A DNA stretch of 64,000 nt from Emmonsiellopsis sp. PD_33 (Eukaryota > Ascomycota > Eurotiomycetes > Onygenales > Ajellomycetaceae): contig JANTQF010000026.1 in the NCBI GenBank assembly GCA_032988165.1, positions 1-64,000 of the forward strand, given 5' to 3'. The notes under the pieces are model-generated. The model was given only the letters and a program-made list of their open reading frames with translations. It was not told where the DNA came from and ran no database searches. Below are positions 23,701 to 35,458 of this stretch, in pieces (position 1 is the first letter of the stretch; every line of letters starts with the position of its first letter). Made by a program: the position numbers and the translations under genes.

Positions 23701-25294
23701 CTAGATCCAGACATGCATCTATGGATCTACAGTGGTTCGATCAATTAACCCCAAGTTTCTGGTAGTGAAGATGTTAATGCATAGCAACACAGTTTGGAAG
23801 GGAGAGACGAATGGATGCCTTGAAGAATAAAACAAATACCAAAAAGGCTGGTAACAGGCATATTTTGCAACAAAACATCTCCCGTCACACAGCAATGCAC
23901 TGTTGTCCCCCGACGTGGATATTTTTGACTTGCTTGGCACCGTCTGTTGCTGGCAGTGAAAAGAGCAGTTGACTAGTTAAATAAGCTCAAAGTAAAGCCC
24001 TGGATTCCATGAAATAAGAATATGAGCTACCATCGGGCATAATCTGGGGTTTTTGGGGTGCGGAGGGTGGTGCAGCTTGCATTTGGTGGGTATAAAAGCC
24101 CGGGATGATTTGAAGGAGCTGTTGGTCGCTTGACAAAACATACGGAACATCTGGTGATACAGTGTAACTATCACGCAGAAATCAGAAACACAGCGACAAA
24201 CTTTCTGTCACGCTGTCAGTCGGGCGAGGACCCTGCCAAATAACCCGTGGGACATAATTGACATCGAGGAACCCACCCAAGCAGGGCACCAAGCATACAG
24301 ACGGGACGAAATGACACTCTTCTTCCCAGGCAATCTCCGAAAAATCATCTCAGTTCCCACCGGATCTAGACACACGGTAGAGGCACTGTACGTGTACATA
24401 GTGGCTAGCACCAGTTTTATGAAGGAGTTACAAACCAGCGCCTCCTCGTTCATGACGAATGTGTCAACCAGTTTTCCGGCCATGCCATCAGCAACGCCTG
24501 AAGTGATGCCTGCGGCTGAAACCAAGAATGTCATTCAGTGGTTGAAGTTCCTAAACGTCCAGAGACTGAAATAGATTCAAGTGTTTAGAGAGTCTGACGT
24601 TGGTCCTCGTCAAAGCTGCCGTCGCAATGGTCCACGGGAGAACAGTAAAACTTGCCTCCTCCCCATGATTGAACGGTCTTTTGGATGTCTTCGGTGTATC
24701 CATCTTGCGCATTTGCCCTGGAAAATGTTCATGGTTAGTCGCGTATCTGGGTTCATCATGGAGAGGAGAAAGGTTGGAAGTTTGAATAGCGTCAAACTGT
24801 AGATAGCCAGTTACGACGCCGAGCTATCATTGGGCTCTTTCTTGGCGCGAGTCATGGGCGATGGGATAGCTATCATCATTCTCCATCTTTTTACGCGCTG
24901 GTTAATCAGGTCGATGGCTACAGAATCGGGTTAGTTATTAATTTCTTAAGTGAGGTTGGGAATGGATATTCTGTCTGAGGGAATTTTATTTAGTAAGTAA
25001 GCTGATGCCTCAGCGGTATTGAGTTATATAGATCGGCACTCCCTAATAACAAGAAAGACACTCACAAGATTAGCATATTGATCATACTATGGGTTACCCG
25101 TAAGCTTGTATACCATACGTACCCCACATAAAAAGGGGTTGCCATAAAAACAAGAAGCAGAAGAGCAGGCACATGGCATGGCATTGACACATTCATTAAA
25201 ATCATCAAATAAAGAGGGAAACGCCTCCATCCATCGTTCCATTCATCATTTACCCAGGAAGCGAAAACACCAAACAAATCACCCTCACCTCACC
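23701..25294. other. Intergenic stretch, no supported gene
   Basis: About 1.6 kb. Overlapping frames on opposite strands at 24,208-24,574 lack any domain and could be chance. AT-rich patches occur near 24,920-25,060. This region should contain the promoter of membrane-protein copy 2 and the 3' end of the kinase gene. Confidence 0.45.
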
Positions 25295-27657
25295 TCACCT
25301 CCTCTTCGCCGTCCCGTCGTGGTGCTGCTCGTCCGGTGCCCCGACTAGCGTGGCCCCGCCTATATAACTCTCCTCCTCCGGCTCAACTCTAACAAGGACT
25401 TCTTCCAAAAACCCTTCCAGAAACGCATTAACATCCCCGCCCATGCCCACCGGCGCCTCGTCGTCCCACTTCTCAATCTCCTTGAACAAGCCTGCCGTCT
25501 TGATGACTAGCCGTTTGACCTTTTCATGCACGTACTGGCGCCGCTGGAGTAGTTCCGTGGCTGCGGGGCTGCTGTTATTCTTGCTGCCTGCGCCGGAGCC
25601 GCGGGCTAGGGCGCTGAGGCTGTATGCGCGGCGTTGGAGGGCGGCCTCGAGGGCGGGGAGGATGACGCCGCTGAGTGCGGTGATTTCGTTCTGGGGTTGT
25701 GGTTCGGTGGAAAACGCTAGAGAAGAAGAGGATGAGCGGGTGGATTCGGTGGATCTACGGGGTTGGCTTTCTGGTATGTCGATGGGCTGTGTTGGTACCT
25801 GCGGTAGGCGTTGTTGTTGGATTGACGGCAAAGGTGGCTGTGGTTGGTATCGGGCGGAGGAGAGAGGTTGAGGTGCGAGAGGGGGGAGTGGGTGCTGCCC
25901 TGAAGGCTTTTGTTGCGATGTTCCTTGTGTTGAGCCTGATACTTGATTGGACGTATCTTTCAGTGGTTTTCCTCGCTGTGCTCCTTTAAAGGGCGGTATT
26001 TCTTGGATCTGAAGGGGCACTGGTTTCCTTGCGATCTGCTCATGACCGGAGGGTGCCCTGGCTTCTTTCTGGGGTGGCGCATGCGAGTCCCTTGGTGATT
26101 CACCCAGCCGGAGGAATCCAATATCCTGGGCTAATGACTTCTGCAGCTCCCGGTCGTAATCGCTTGTACTAGGGCTTTCCTTCAGGGGCGGCGGGGGAGG
26201 CTTGGCAAAGTGTGATGGTGTTTTGGGCGGCGGTTCCTGGAAAGCTTTTTGCTTCTGCGCAGAGGGCGGTAGGGGAATCTTGGCAGCCGATATAGGAGAG
26301 GCCGGAACTGCATTGGGAAAATTACGTTTCTGAGGCGATCTTGGAGGAGATGCTGGACCCTTCAATGTCTCTTTTGAAGGCTTGATCTGTAAATTCTGCT
26401 CGATCCCCGTCCTCCGTGGTTCAGCAGCAGACCTATTCGGGTCTTCATGCGCCTGTGTCCTTGCATTCGCTGCGGCATCGTTCATCGCTCTTAGTCCAGC
26501 CATCCTATTGCCCGCCGGTCTAACGGTACCAAAATCCCATAGGTCTTCTTCCTCAGGGGTAGGTTTATGTGTAGGTTGATACTCCTGTTCATCCTCATCT
26601 TCAGCAGACCGACTGCCATGAACCGCTTGCCACCGTTCGGAGCGTTCGATCAACTCCGTAAGGTACGTGGTCTTCTTTGCCCGTTTGATAAACGGGTGTT
26701 TGAGCAGTTCCTTCGCGGAAGGCCGCTCTTTAGGATCCCGCCTCAAGCACAATTCAACAAAGTCCTTAAACGATTTGCTAAAGTTTCCTTGCAAGATGGG
26801 AGGTGGATTCTTTGGGATAAGGAAGAGGACTTTCATTGGATGGATATCGGAATATGGTGGTTCTCCCAGTGCGAGTTCGATTGCAGTAATGCCCAGAGAC
26901 CAGATATCTGCCTTGTGATCATATCCGGATTGCTTGATAACCTCTGGGGCCATCCAGAACGGCGTGCCAACGAAAGTGTTCTTTTTTGTCATTGTCGCGG
27001 AAAGCTGTCCGGATACGCCAAAATCTGCTAACTTGACCTGGCCGTTTGCTCCAAGAAGTATATTTGCAGCTAGTCGCTGTTAGTTACGATGGCCACACGA
27101 AAGACAAACCAGAGGGAGTACTAGGATACGTACCCTTGATATCTCTGTGCAACTTTTTATCACTATGGAGATAGTCTAGTCCGAGCAACAGTTCTCTGAG
27201 GATGATCATGATGTAGTCCTCGGTGATGAGACCGGCTCGCATCAAGTCACAACAGCTTCCCCCGGAGCAGAACTCCATTATGATCCAGAGATCGGACCCC
27301 TTCAAGAACGAGCCATGGTATTTGGTAACGTAGGGCGAATTGAGCTCGGAAAGGATGGAGATCTCCTGGATAATATCCTCGACTTCGTCGTCAGCATTCT
27401 CGACGTCGATGATCTTGATTGCAACGGATTGGCCGGTTCGTTTGTCGACTCTATTTGTGAAAGATGAATATCAGCCACTGCTCATGGACGACAAACACTG
27501 ACTCGAGACATACCCTTTGTAGACCTTCCCAAAGCTCCCGCCTCCTACAGAACAGTCAATAAACCAACGGCAACTATGTAGTCATGACTAGGACTCGATG
27601 CGTACCAATGCAGTTCTGCTTGGTGTAGAAGGTCTCGGGGTCCACGACGCCCTCCAT
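25295..27657 (-). CDS. Ste20-family germinal-centre kinase (Sid1/Nak1-like)
   Basis: Four exons: 27,657-27,606, 27,544-27,514, 27,450-27,134 and 27,069-25,295, about 724 residues. The kinase domain is N-terminal (about 11-265): glycine loop GGGSFGKVYKG, VAIK with K40, HRDIKAANILL, DFG and GTPFWMAPEV. The latter is typical of Ste20/GCK kinases with an N-terminal catalytic domain. A long linker rich in Pro, Gln and Ser follows, then a conserved-looking C-terminal helical part (HEKVKRLVIKTAGLFKEIEKWDDE). There is no CRIB or PH domain, so it is not a PAK. Fungal GCKs (Sid1/MST-1 in the septation network, Nak1/Kic1/POD-6 in the polarity network) activate NDR kinases; which branch applies here is undecided. 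The start is the first ATG after an in-frame stop. The 31-bp second exon is fixed by the glycine loop. Confidence 0.93.
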
Positions 27658-29281
27658 TTCGGCCAGACGTATTTCCTGGCTCTCTCGTAGAGATATCCAA
27701 CGAGAGTTGTTCTAGCAGATGACAGCACAGCTGGTCCCGGGGTTGAAACAACCTGCAAGTCCGGCGCAATGGGTTCGGAGATTTTGGGTGTGGGGGAAAC
27801 TGTGTGCGACTCGAGGGAGGACGGGAGAACAGGGTGCGGAGAGAGGAATAAGCCGTCTTCGGAGGACTGGATAGGATTCTCTCGCAACTATACAGGTAGA
27901 TGAGGGCAGACAAAGCAGTCTAGCTGTCGCGGGGTGGATAAGCGCGAGGTGGATGGGTTGTTTATTTCGTAGGATCTGGGATTGGGTTGTCAACACCGCA
28001 ACCATTTCCGGCAGCACAGCATGGCGCTATTTAGAGCGGCATGGGAGGGAACCAACCGTTTGCAGTCATAGAATCATTCACGGTCAAGAGATAGGTTGAG
28101 TGTCTTTTGGCACAGCAGACCATCCAGGCGTGTTCATATCTCCCCTGGCGGTTTGGTGATGGGGCAGAGGAGCGGGGAGAAAACGCGGAGAAAAAAGTAA
28201 GCCGCCGCGGGTTGGTTTTTGGCGGAATTTAGTCCAACGACTCAACGCAGCAGACACGAAGCCGGGACGAGAGTAGGGAGACTTGGTGGAGAGTCTGGAG
28301 ACAGACAGGCTCGTTGTTTATATTCTACAGCTCTACGGCAACACATCTGCCACCAGCCGCCGTCTGGGAATCTGGGATTGGAGCCAACGAAATCAGGACC
28401 AGGCCAGGCACCGAACGCTCATCGACCGACTGGGCGCTGGAAAGCTTGGGTGCGGCGAGTGGCTTGAGAGCTGAACCCTGGTTTGTTGATTGTTGATTGT
28501 TGTCTGTTGTCTGTTGTTTGTTTTGGCGGCGGAGTTGGGATGAGGTTGGATGTCGCTGACTCAGCAGTCCGGCCTCATCCCTTTCCTCTCTTCTTCTTCT
28601 CCTATTCAACTCTCCCCACTCGTGCAAAAAGAAGGATATCAACAAAATATCAGCCCTGGAAGCAATGCGAACAATATTCCCAACATATTTCAATTGAAAT
28701 CTCCGCCGCCGCCATTTTGCTTTCATCTTGCAAACAAGGGTGTGGATCAGATGGTGACGGACGAGTACGACAAAGCTCGAGGGGAGTTCATGAACGTTCT
28801 GAAGGAAGAAGAAGAACTGCGGGGAAACACCAGGAACGCAATGGAATCATCGACTGTCATGCAACAAACTTGGGAGAGAGGGACATTTCGGTGTAGCCTC
28901 GCCCTATCAAGCCCCACTGGATTTTTCTCGCTCTTTGGCAAAAAAAATACAACCAAAACCGACCGAGAAATGCCCTGATCATGATGCATTTCACCAGATT
29001 ATGACGCGGCACTGGTCACTGGAAGCCGTGAGTATTGGACAAAAAGGGTTATGATGCTCAACTTCAGCGAGCATCGGGTTCATCCGTCAACCACTCCTAA
29101 TTGGCCACTAATCGGTTTCCCTGCTTCTGCCCATCGGGTCTGGTTCTTTGGTTTCTTTATGAGCATCGTCGTCGAGACCGCCCATTGCCCTTATTCTTCA
29201 TATTTCTCGCCTCTCCTTTGCCGTTGCTAACGGGTTATCTTACTAACATTAGAAGTGTGGGGTAAGTTAGTTTTAGTCAAG
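27658..29281. other. Kinase promoter and intergenic stretch
   Basis: About 1.6 kb upstream of the kinase start, with pyrimidine-rich and TTGTTTG-rich tracts near 28,480-28,525. An ATG-initiated 142-codon frame (28,550-28,978, +) is present, but it shows no domain and overlaps frames of similar length on the other strand, so I leave it as chance. Confidence 0.4.
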
Positions 29282-29643
29282 ATGGCCAATAGATCCGAAC
29301 CGAACCAAGCCCGGGGCGAAGAGGCAGTAAGTATTTGGGATAAGGCTGGATGTGAAAACCCTGCCGTTCCTCAGCTCTTCGTGAAAGATTTTACTTACAA
29401 CGCGGATGAACAAATCCCAGCGTTTGCCAACAGGAGGATGATGAGGCGATCTTAACCCGAAGCTGTGGAGTCTGCGAGCCCGGAAGGATTAGACTGAATG
29501 CTTCGAGAGACACAATTTTCTTTCAAAAGAAGCGGGGTTATGTCCAAGGAATTTCGACAGAAGATACTGATGCCTCGGAGTGCCAACACTTCTACTTCTA
29601 CATATCGCTATCAGAAGCAAGGTCCGACAGTGCTGTCATGTAA
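29282..29643 (+). CDS. Possible small two-exon gene, hypothetical
   Basis: Exons 29,282-29,326 and 29,434-29,643, joined over a 107-bp intron (GTAAGT...AACAG, phase 0), would encode 84 residues. Support is limited to the perfect donor, the open 70-codon second exon and a CGVC pair in TRSCGVCEPGR. No family is recognised and no signal peptide or membrane span is visible. It may be a fragment of a longer gene or chance. Transcript data would settle it. Confidence 0.3.
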
Positions 29644-30517
29644 TCCCACGAGTACGACCAAAGGCAGCATGCCTGGCAGCGTGCGGTAGTTCCTGTGAGA
29701 TTCGGGATCTACTCTCGGGACGTTGATTTAGAGGTTCATGAAGCCGGTCGGGGGCGCAGACTCTGCCCGCTGCAGAATCCAAACCCGCAGCCCGAAATCC
29801 CTTGTCCTGGAAAGCCTTCCCTCTTATTGGTAGGTTCTTAGCGTCTTCCGGGGTATGAGCCACAATAAATCAGAATGATTCATACCTGCTAAAGGCTGGT
29901 CAACGAAGAGATTCTCTTTAATCCTGCGCATCTTGCTCTCACCAAACCACAACAAGAACAATGCTTCCATCCAAGACGAACCTCGCATCAAGACTAATAG
30001 ATTTTCTATTCTTATCCCAGCATGGAATCTTGATCTACAGAGTGGATTCCGCTCCACGGGCTGAGTTTAACCTTATCCATGTCCAGCCTAGCGTCTTCTC
30101 GCTTCTGCGACGCTATTGGCCCCCGGGACGTCCATCCAACGACCCCTTGAATACGCGTATAAAAATGCCACAGCAGTGACAGCACAAACCAGAAAATCTA
30201 TCCAACCCCAAGCCAATACAAGCAATGATGTGCCAGCTGCGGCTGATGTGTCATTCTGATGTGGAATCCCCTGCGACTGTTTCCCGTAAGGCTGCCCCTG
30301 TGGCTCGAGATACGCGGATTGATGGGACTCCGTACTAGTAGGCGGGAAATATGGAGCTGACGGTTGGGGGGTATTTAACAGTGCAGCGGTCGCTTTTTTT
30401 TAGGTTTCCTGTTTCTTCAGACATTCACATTCTCCGCGTTTGTTTCTTCAGACATTCGCATTCTCCTCGTCAATTTGTTCCTGCCATCTACTGCTGTCTG
30501 AGGAGAAAGACGTCAAA
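29644..30517. other. Intergenic, promoter side of the RTA1-like gene
   Basis: About 870 bp. Minus-strand frames (29,636-30,057) show no domain. A duplicated TTTCTTCAGACATTC segment occurs at 30,413-30,427 and 30,443-30,457, within 110 bp of the RTA1-like start. Nothing else is supported. Confidence 0.5.
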
Positions 30518-31992
30518 ATGGTTCTAGCTCCGCCGCCCGGCACCTATCAGAATCATGGTGCCTCGTCTGGGTCGTCCGACCTATTCGGTATGATTTATCT
30601 CCCATCATTTTGTTGGACTTCAGACAATATCGCTGACCCCAATCCAGACAGCACAAGGAGTCTCTACATCTACGAGCCGAAAAAGGTCGCCCCGATCGTC
30701 TTCACTGTCATGTTTATACTCTCGGGCATTTTTCATTTCTGGCAATGCTAGTTAGTATATACGTCCCAAATATATTTCTCCTCGAATCACAACACTAACA
30801 ATCTCCTATGAACAGCCGCTACAAATTCTTCAAAGTCATGTTCCTCCACATAGTCTGCTGCCTCATGTTCACCGCCGGCTTCGCCCTGCGCATATACGCG
30901 TCACACAACTACACCTTCACCACGGAGAACATTAACGTCTACATCGCCAGCACGTGTCTAATATATATGTGCCCGTACGTACCCCCCCCATCCGTCACAT
31001 CAAACACATTCATCCCCTCTAACAACCATACCTCCAGGCCCCTCCTCGAACTAGCAAACTACCACGTCCTCGGCCGCATCCTCTACTACATCCCCTACTG
31101 CTCGCCACTCCACCCAGGCCGCGTCCTAACAACCTTCGGCCTCCTCTCCGCCGTCGTCGAAGCCATGAACGCCATCGGCGTCGCCTACCTCGCGAGCCCC
31201 AAGGTCTCCGAAACAAAATCCGAGCTCGGCCACGCGCTCACCAAGGCCTCGCTAATCGTGCAACTCGCCGTGATCGCCGCCTTCTGCGCCCTGGCCATCT
31301 TATTCCAACGCCGCTGTGCCCGCCACGGAATCAGCAGCCGCAAAGTCACCACCGGCCTCGTAACCCTGTACACCAGCATGTTCCTCATCCTCGGCCGCTG
31401 CGTCTACAGAACAGTCGAGCACTTCGCCTTCACCCCCACCGCGCCAGGCGCGCAATGGCGCACGGACCCCGCCGACCTCAACCCCATCATCAAGCACGAA
31501 TGGTTCTTCTACGTCTTCGAGGCCGCGCTGATGCTGACCAACTCGACCCTGTGGAACGGGAGCCATCCGCACCGCTACCTGCCGGCAGACTATAACATCT
31601 ACCTCGCCCGTGATGGCGTTAGCGAGATGGTCGGACCGGGTTGGGAGGATGATCGGTCATTTTTCATCACGCTGCTGGATCCGTTTGGATGGATCTGGAA
31701 AACGGAAAAGAAGGCCGGACGGCCGTTTTGGGAGACGGATGGGGTTGGGGGGAAGTATGAGGGTGCCGCTTATGGTGGTTCGGGTGGTGGTGCGGGCGCG
31801 GGTGCCGGTGCGGGTGGGTTTGAAGGCGGATATATAGGCCGCGGCGAGGAGGCGGATAGAATGGTTGAGGTCGAGGGGATGTATGGTCCGGCGAGAGGGA
31901 GGGAGTCAATGGTTGAGGGCCCGTATGTCCCTATGCCTCCGAAATCGGAGGAAGCGGGAGATGGGCATCCATTGCTTGCTAGGGGTGGGTAG
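30518..31992 (+). CDS. RTA1-like membrane protein
   Basis: Four exons: 30,518-30,587, 30,648-30,750, 30,816-30,974 and 31,038-31,992, about 428 residues. The hydrophobic segments fit seven spans, with RTA1-family (PF04479) features such as YKFFKVMFLHIVCC, LLELANYHVLGRILYYIPY, the YRTVEH-containing span and a conserved-looking HEWFFYVFEAALML near the last span. The family includes yeast Rta1/Rsb1 and lipid-translocating or stress-related plasma-membrane proteins. The soluble C-terminal tail holds a Gly/Ala-rich low-complexity stretch (about 340-370). The third intron is 63 bp and frame-neutral: retaining it would add 21 codons without a stop, but its GTACGT donor and CCAG acceptor favour removal. 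The substrate is unknown. Confidence 0.9.
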
Positions 31993-32849
31993 GCGGGTGG
32001 TAATTGGTCTGTTGATTTTCAGGCATCATGCGTGCAGGAAGGGGGTAGGTATGGATGGGATGGGGTGTATTTGGGAATGACTTTTTTTTTTATGTTTGGT
32101 TGGTTATCTTGTGATGATTTTTCTCTTTTCTATTTTCTATTTTCTTTTTTCTTTCTTTCATTCTTTCTCTTTTTGTATTGATTAGATGGTTGCATGGGTA
32201 TGTATTTAGTTTAATGATTTGTTCGTTGAATGGATGTTTTGGATACCTGGATGATTCATTTTCTCATCACTATGCTAACCAGCAATCCAAGCCAATCTCT
32301 CTTGAAGGGCTTTTGTTTTCCCCCTCCCTACCTACCATACCATACATACATGTCGTCAGATATTTAGCGTAATCTCTTAAACCTACACCCATTCATTCAT
32401 TGATCAATCAGACAGACATGCAATATGCACTGCATCAGATTTATCTCATCTCTCTCATTGATGTCATCATACCAATACCAATACCAGCCAGGCACAATAC
32501 AACCGGCGTCAGGGCGGTCGTGTCGTGTCGTGGAGCAACTCCCTCCCTAAAAGAAAAGAAAATAGAAAATAGAAAAACCACAAACGCCTCATCAAATGCA
32601 TCCATCCATCCATTAATTTACCTTCCCACCAACCTAGCCTCAGTTATGACATGAATGGGAGTAGCATAGTAAAGCCCATCGTTCCAAACGCATCCCAACC
32701 CAACCGAACTTAATCTCCGTTTATCTAGAAACAATTGTTTGATAAATGGCCCATACTAATGGTTTAATGGTTTCCGAACCCAGTGTCAATCAAATCAAAA
32801 ACGCTACTGACGCCGCTGGTCGTTTCCGTCTCCCGCTCATGCATTCGAG
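31993..32849. other. Convergent spacer with pyrimidine-rich tract
   Basis: About 860 bp between the stops of the RTA1-like and UBX genes. A T/C-rich stretch at about 32,080-32,180 and repeated CATTCATT/CATCCATC motifs (32,390-32,400 and 32,600-32,615) are visible. No gene is seen. Confidence 0.6.
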
Positions 32850-34560
32850 TTACGCGTCAAACCCAACGTTGATAGTCCCGTTCTTCAACCCGGCATCTTG
32901 GATGGTGGTGTCGAGCATGGATATCAAGTTCTGGCCCATCGCGACCATGTCAAAGGCTACCCCTTGTTTATTTTCCAGCGGCGACGCTTTGAGCCATTCG
33001 TAGAGGCGCTGGACGGGGTCCGACAGGTTGAAGCTGCGGATTATTCTGCCCTCGGCATGTCTGAATTGGATACGTGTGACTGTGGCTGGGTTTGGGGTGG
33101 GTTCGGTATGTGGTCTGTCCGACGGGATGGCTGCGAACGCGGCTTGTTCGGGTGACACTTCTTCGTCCTCTTCATGGCCATTTGGTTCGGCGCTGGCGTC
33201 TGCGCTGTCCATGTCCATCTCGTCCATCTCGTCCATCTTTCTTTTTCCTTTGACATCACCCGTGCTCCGGGTGAGGTCGTCTGGGTCTTCGTGTCGCGAC
33301 TGCGTTTGTCCTTCGAGGCTATTCTTCAGTGCCATCTCCAGCATTTCTTCTTCGGTCATTGTCTCAATTTTGCGCTCCGGCTTCACCTCTGGTTTTCGTC
33401 TAGCCACGGGGTTGCGCACGTTGCTGTTTAAGCTATACCGGTCGAGGAACTCGTGAAGCTGCATTAGGAAATCGGGGGCTTTGACGATAGGCGGCCCAGA
33501 CCAGGTCTTCATTTGTTCGCCGGTGCGGGGATCGACTATAGCGATGTGGGGGTAATTGTCTTGTACGTCGTGGCCGTGGAAGTAGTATTGGATATATTGC
33601 GAGCCTCGCGGGTCGTCTTTTGAGTATTGCAGAAAGATGAAATGCTCCTTCACGGTGTCCATGACGCCTGGATTCTTCCACAGATCTCTATTTAACACCT
33701 GGCAATCGAATACCGACGGGTCCTGGATGTTGACTAATAGCCACCTTTCCTTCTCGCGACCCTCATCCCGAGCTAGATCCCAGGGAAGTTTGGACATGAT
33801 CTCAAACGGCGGGCGGTACATTTCGGCCAGCATATTTGACTTGCTAGAAGAGTTCGAAGCTCCGCCCGTAGCTTCTGCCAGGGTTGCGCGCTGTGAGGAT
33901 GGATCGTCTTGATTCCATATCGACGATGAGACGGGGCGTTGGTTGAAGATGCCTGGTCGGCCTAAGATTAGAGAATTAGCCACATCCGAGGGTGTGTAGG
34001 ATAGTCCAGTTCATACCAGCTCTGGCCTGCTGCCTAGCTTGAATCTGGCGCATCACAGCGGAATCCCGGCCGTCATCGTCAAATCCCATATCCGCACCAG
34101 GTCCCACTAGCGTCTCTGTTGTTCGAGCCATGGGGGCTCGTACGCCGTCTGAGTCCACGGGAGCCCCGAAATTATCACCACCAGCGTATAGCTCTTCTTG
34201 CAAGCGGCGGGCCATGGCAGCGTCATCCTCCTCTGAAGATGGGACAAACGGTCGAGTGCCAGACGTCGATCGTTGTGAAGTCCGCACGGGAATTGTACTC
34301 TCATCGCCGGAGTTGTCGTCGGAGTCGAGGTGGACTACTCCCTGGTCGTCCTCGTAGCCGGTGGAACGGGAGGGTCTGGATGACTGGGGGGGTAGTGGGG
34401 GAGGCTGGGGAGCAGTCTCTTGGATACTGGCGCCTCCGTTCTCGAAGAACAGCTGCACGGCGGCCTCGATGTTGCCATCGGTCAGGCCCAGGTACTGGGC
34501 AGCGATTTCAGGCGAGGAGCCGGTGAAGCCGGTGAACTCGGCCACCGCAGCGTCAGCCAT
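32850..34560 (-). CDS. ubx5: UBA-UAS-UIM-UBX protein, Cdc48 adaptor
   Basis: Two exons, 34,560-34,017 and 33,961-32,850, joined over a 55-bp intron, about 551 residues. Domain order: UBA-like at about 1-45 (FTGSSPEIAAQYLGLTDGNIEAA), then a disordered acidic part. A UAS/thioredoxin-like domain follows at about 235-370 (WLLVNIQDPSVFDCQVLNRD, HIAIVDPRTGEQM), then a UIM-like helix (EEEMLEMALKNSLEGQ) and a C-terminal UBX domain (about 474-551). This order is that of yeast Ubx5 and human UBXN7, which link the ATPase Cdc48/p97 to ubiquitylated substrates and cullin ligases. The protein would act in the cytosol and nucleus. Its start lies 898 bp from the divergent cdc6 start. Confidence 0.93.
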
Positions 34561-35458
34561 GGTGACGGCGAGGTTTTAGGTCAGGGATTATGGATGCAGG
34601 ATGGCGAGCAGCGGGGGACACGGTGGTGGAATGCAAGGCTGGAGCTGGAGTCAAAGCAGCGGAACAAAGCAGCTGTTGATAGCGGGAGGGGTAGGGAAGC
34701 AACAGCAGACAAGGAGGACAAAGCGAGGAACAGGGTGAAAGCAGAAGCCGAAGCAAGTCTAGGACAAAGCAAGAACACAAGCACAGGATGGGGCAGAGAT
34801 GCGGCAGTCTATGCGCGGAGACAGACGTCGGGTTGAAGTTGAAGTTGAAGATGAAGATGAAGATGAAGTTGAGGCAACAAAGACGCCAAGACCATGACGA
34901 GAGCCGCAGAGGCCCGGAGAATCAGCGTGCCGGTTCCGCGCCGAATACGGCCTAGCGTGACGTGGGGGTGGCTCCAGCGGGCCACACTGACCAGTCGCGT
35001 AGTTTGTGCACAATCTTTATGCACAGTCCTGCACTGTTGGTGCGCATCGGCTGCCGCAGCTTAGTCACGTCCTGGCGCGTTGAAGTCTTCTGGAGCTTGA
35101 AGTCTTTCAGCCAGTGTATAATTGCAGACAAAGCGAGCAGTGGAGTGGAGGATGGGAAGAAAGCAGAGAATAGACAAGGACACACAAGGAAACATCTTTC
35201 ATATCCAGTGACCCATCAACAGCCCTTCTGAGCGAGTCGAGAGAACATTAGTATCTAGATGCGTCGGCTAACCTGCCCCCGTGGCGCGACGCGTCGGGGT
35301 CGCGTCGTGTTTCTTGCTGCCACCCCCGCCTGTTCTGCCCACGCGCGTCGCCCGTACCTGTACTTGACTTCTCTCGTCGCCGCCGCTGCTTTTCTCCCAA
35401 CGTCAAGCTATCCTCCCCGCACCACCACCCGCTTCACCTCCAGAAATTTATATCTGCC
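34561..35458. promoter_or_regulatory. Divergent UBX/cdc6 promoter region
   Basis: An 898-bp region between two start codons. It contains a GAAGTT/GAAGAT microsatellite (34,834-34,873). A GGCGCGTT-like motif at about 35,072-35,080 (CCTGGCGCGTTG) and ACGCGTCG at 35,288-35,296 recall the SBF/MBF-type elements (ACGCGT and related) that drive G1/S genes. This fits cdc6 but is an inference from short motifs. Frames within are not supported as genes. Confidence 0.35.
34834..34873. repeat. GAAGWT microsatellite
   Basis: Imperfect tandem GAAGTT/GAAGAT hexamers (trinucleotide-like) in the promoter between the UBX gene and cdc6. Such a tract can vary in length between strains. No role can be read from the sequence. 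Confidence 0.8.

Noticed and set aside
28550..28978. 142-codon ATG frame upstream of the kinase
   Set aside because: No domain, no splice support, and frames of similar length exist by chance across the window.
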